This document shows positions 63,516 through 64,000 of a DNA stretch of 64,000 bases, in pieces. The stretch lies in contig OU744727.1 of assembly GCA_916613615.1 (NCBI GenBank), positions 16,934,093-16,998,092 of the forward strand, given 5' to 3'. The position numbers and the translations under genes were made by a program. The notes under the pieces were generated by a model, which saw only the letters and a program-made list of their open reading frames with translations, searched no databases and was not told the origin of the DNA. The DNA comes from Steromphala cineraria. Taxonomy: Eukaryota > Mollusca > Gastropoda > Trochida > Trochidae. The first letter of the stretch is position 1. The number at the start of each line of letters is the position of its first letter.

Positions 63516-64000
63516 AAAACCCAAATTTGTACACTTTTGTTCACAGTTGGATACATGTAGATTTGTATTGTAACACAATGAAAACAGTCATTAACAACCT
63601 TTAAATACATACATAGTGCCTACAAGTTATGTATCGACGTAGTTTTCATATTTTTCCAAGTTGAATGAAATTGAAAGATATAAAAATTCATTAATGCTAT
63701 GAAAAACTTTAATTTTATTATGTATTTTTATTTTTACACTCAGTAGTATAGATTATAGTTACATGATATCAAAATAATTATAACAAAATTATTAGCAGAG
63801 ACACATGAAGCTAAACACTTTCAGAATCGGTAAGATTGTTCACAGCCTTTTGGATTGTTTCAAATAACATTAAAATGTGAAATGTAATGTAATGTTCATA
63901 ATTTAGATTAAGTGAATATGTTATCATTGTAATAAATTTCATATTACCAAACAATTCAAGTACTTGAACATTTTAAATATGTTGATTTTATTCTTCAATT

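Larger units (their letters stand above)
61878..64000. other. Region upstream of NDFIP, no gene recognised
   Basis: AT-rich, with a (TA)n tract near 62274-62297 and the TGTCATTACCGCAACA motif cluster from 62816. Short open frames at 62801-63086 have no recognisable similarity. 63520-64000 shows nothing. Confidence 0.5.

Noticed and set aside
63255..63604. Repeating SLPQQ, NSHYH and VVVMT open frames
   Set aside because: All three frames of the same 15-bp array stay open because the unit is a multiple of three. No gene features surround them.

Overview
The window is animal nuclear DNA: AT-rich, with split genes, GT-AG introns, SINEs, LINE debris and many short DNA transposons. The repeat types point to a mollusc. 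They include pearl/HINE-like elements with GACG microsatellites and ~150-160 bp core repeats, and a short GTGAGTGAGTTATTGTTTA family. The phylum is an inference from repeats and gene similarity; I cannot name the species.

There are two recognisable genes, both on the minus strand. (1) eIF5B, the GTPase that joins the ribosomal subunits at the end of translation initiation, occupies most of the window. I trace 23 coding exons from the start codon at 50408 down to 2466. They join in frame into 1128 codons. The last ~85-90 residues lie beyond base 1. (2) A NEDD4-family interacting protein (NDFIP1/2 type), complete in seven coding exons from 61877 to 55365 (202 residues). It has one PPxY and two LPSY motifs and three membrane segments, and adapts NEDD4-type ubiquitin ligases at Golgi and endosomes. 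The genes are head-to-tail with ~5 kb between the NDFIP stop and the eIF5B start. Nothing in the sequence links their functions. I see no gene to the right of 61.9 kb.

Layout. 1-2465: eIF5B intron with nothing coding. 2770-10848: intron 22, with a G-rich decayed array, a cluster of ~18 dispersed copies of a GTAGCAGTATTGACA-like motif in both orientations, and a short HINE. 13458-19895: intron 19, with a MITE and a 1.96 kb hAT element carrying a frameshifted BED finger. 20058-33472: intron 18 (13.4 kb), with a 15-bp minisatellite, a 40-bp satellite, a pearl/HINE element with six core units and several degenerate tandem duplications. 33473-50408: the exon-dense 5' two thirds of eIF5B, with HINE copies, a foldback, a MITE, a SINE and a duplicated splice acceptor. 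55365-61877: NDFIP, whose introns hold a MITE, a HINE and a 1.6 kb TIR element with an 8-bp target duplication. 62800-63515: a second dispersed/tandem motif cluster.

The most unusual observation is that three separate motif clusters (6.3-9.0 kb, 59.4-61.0 kb, 62.8-63.5 kb) have different sequences but fit one scaffold, GTNGCNGTNWTGAC. One of them forms the inverted subterminal arrays of a bounded transposon, so the others may be related transposase-binding arrays. A second useful observation is a HINE insertion next to its own paralogous empty site, which gives exact element ends and shows no target-site duplication.
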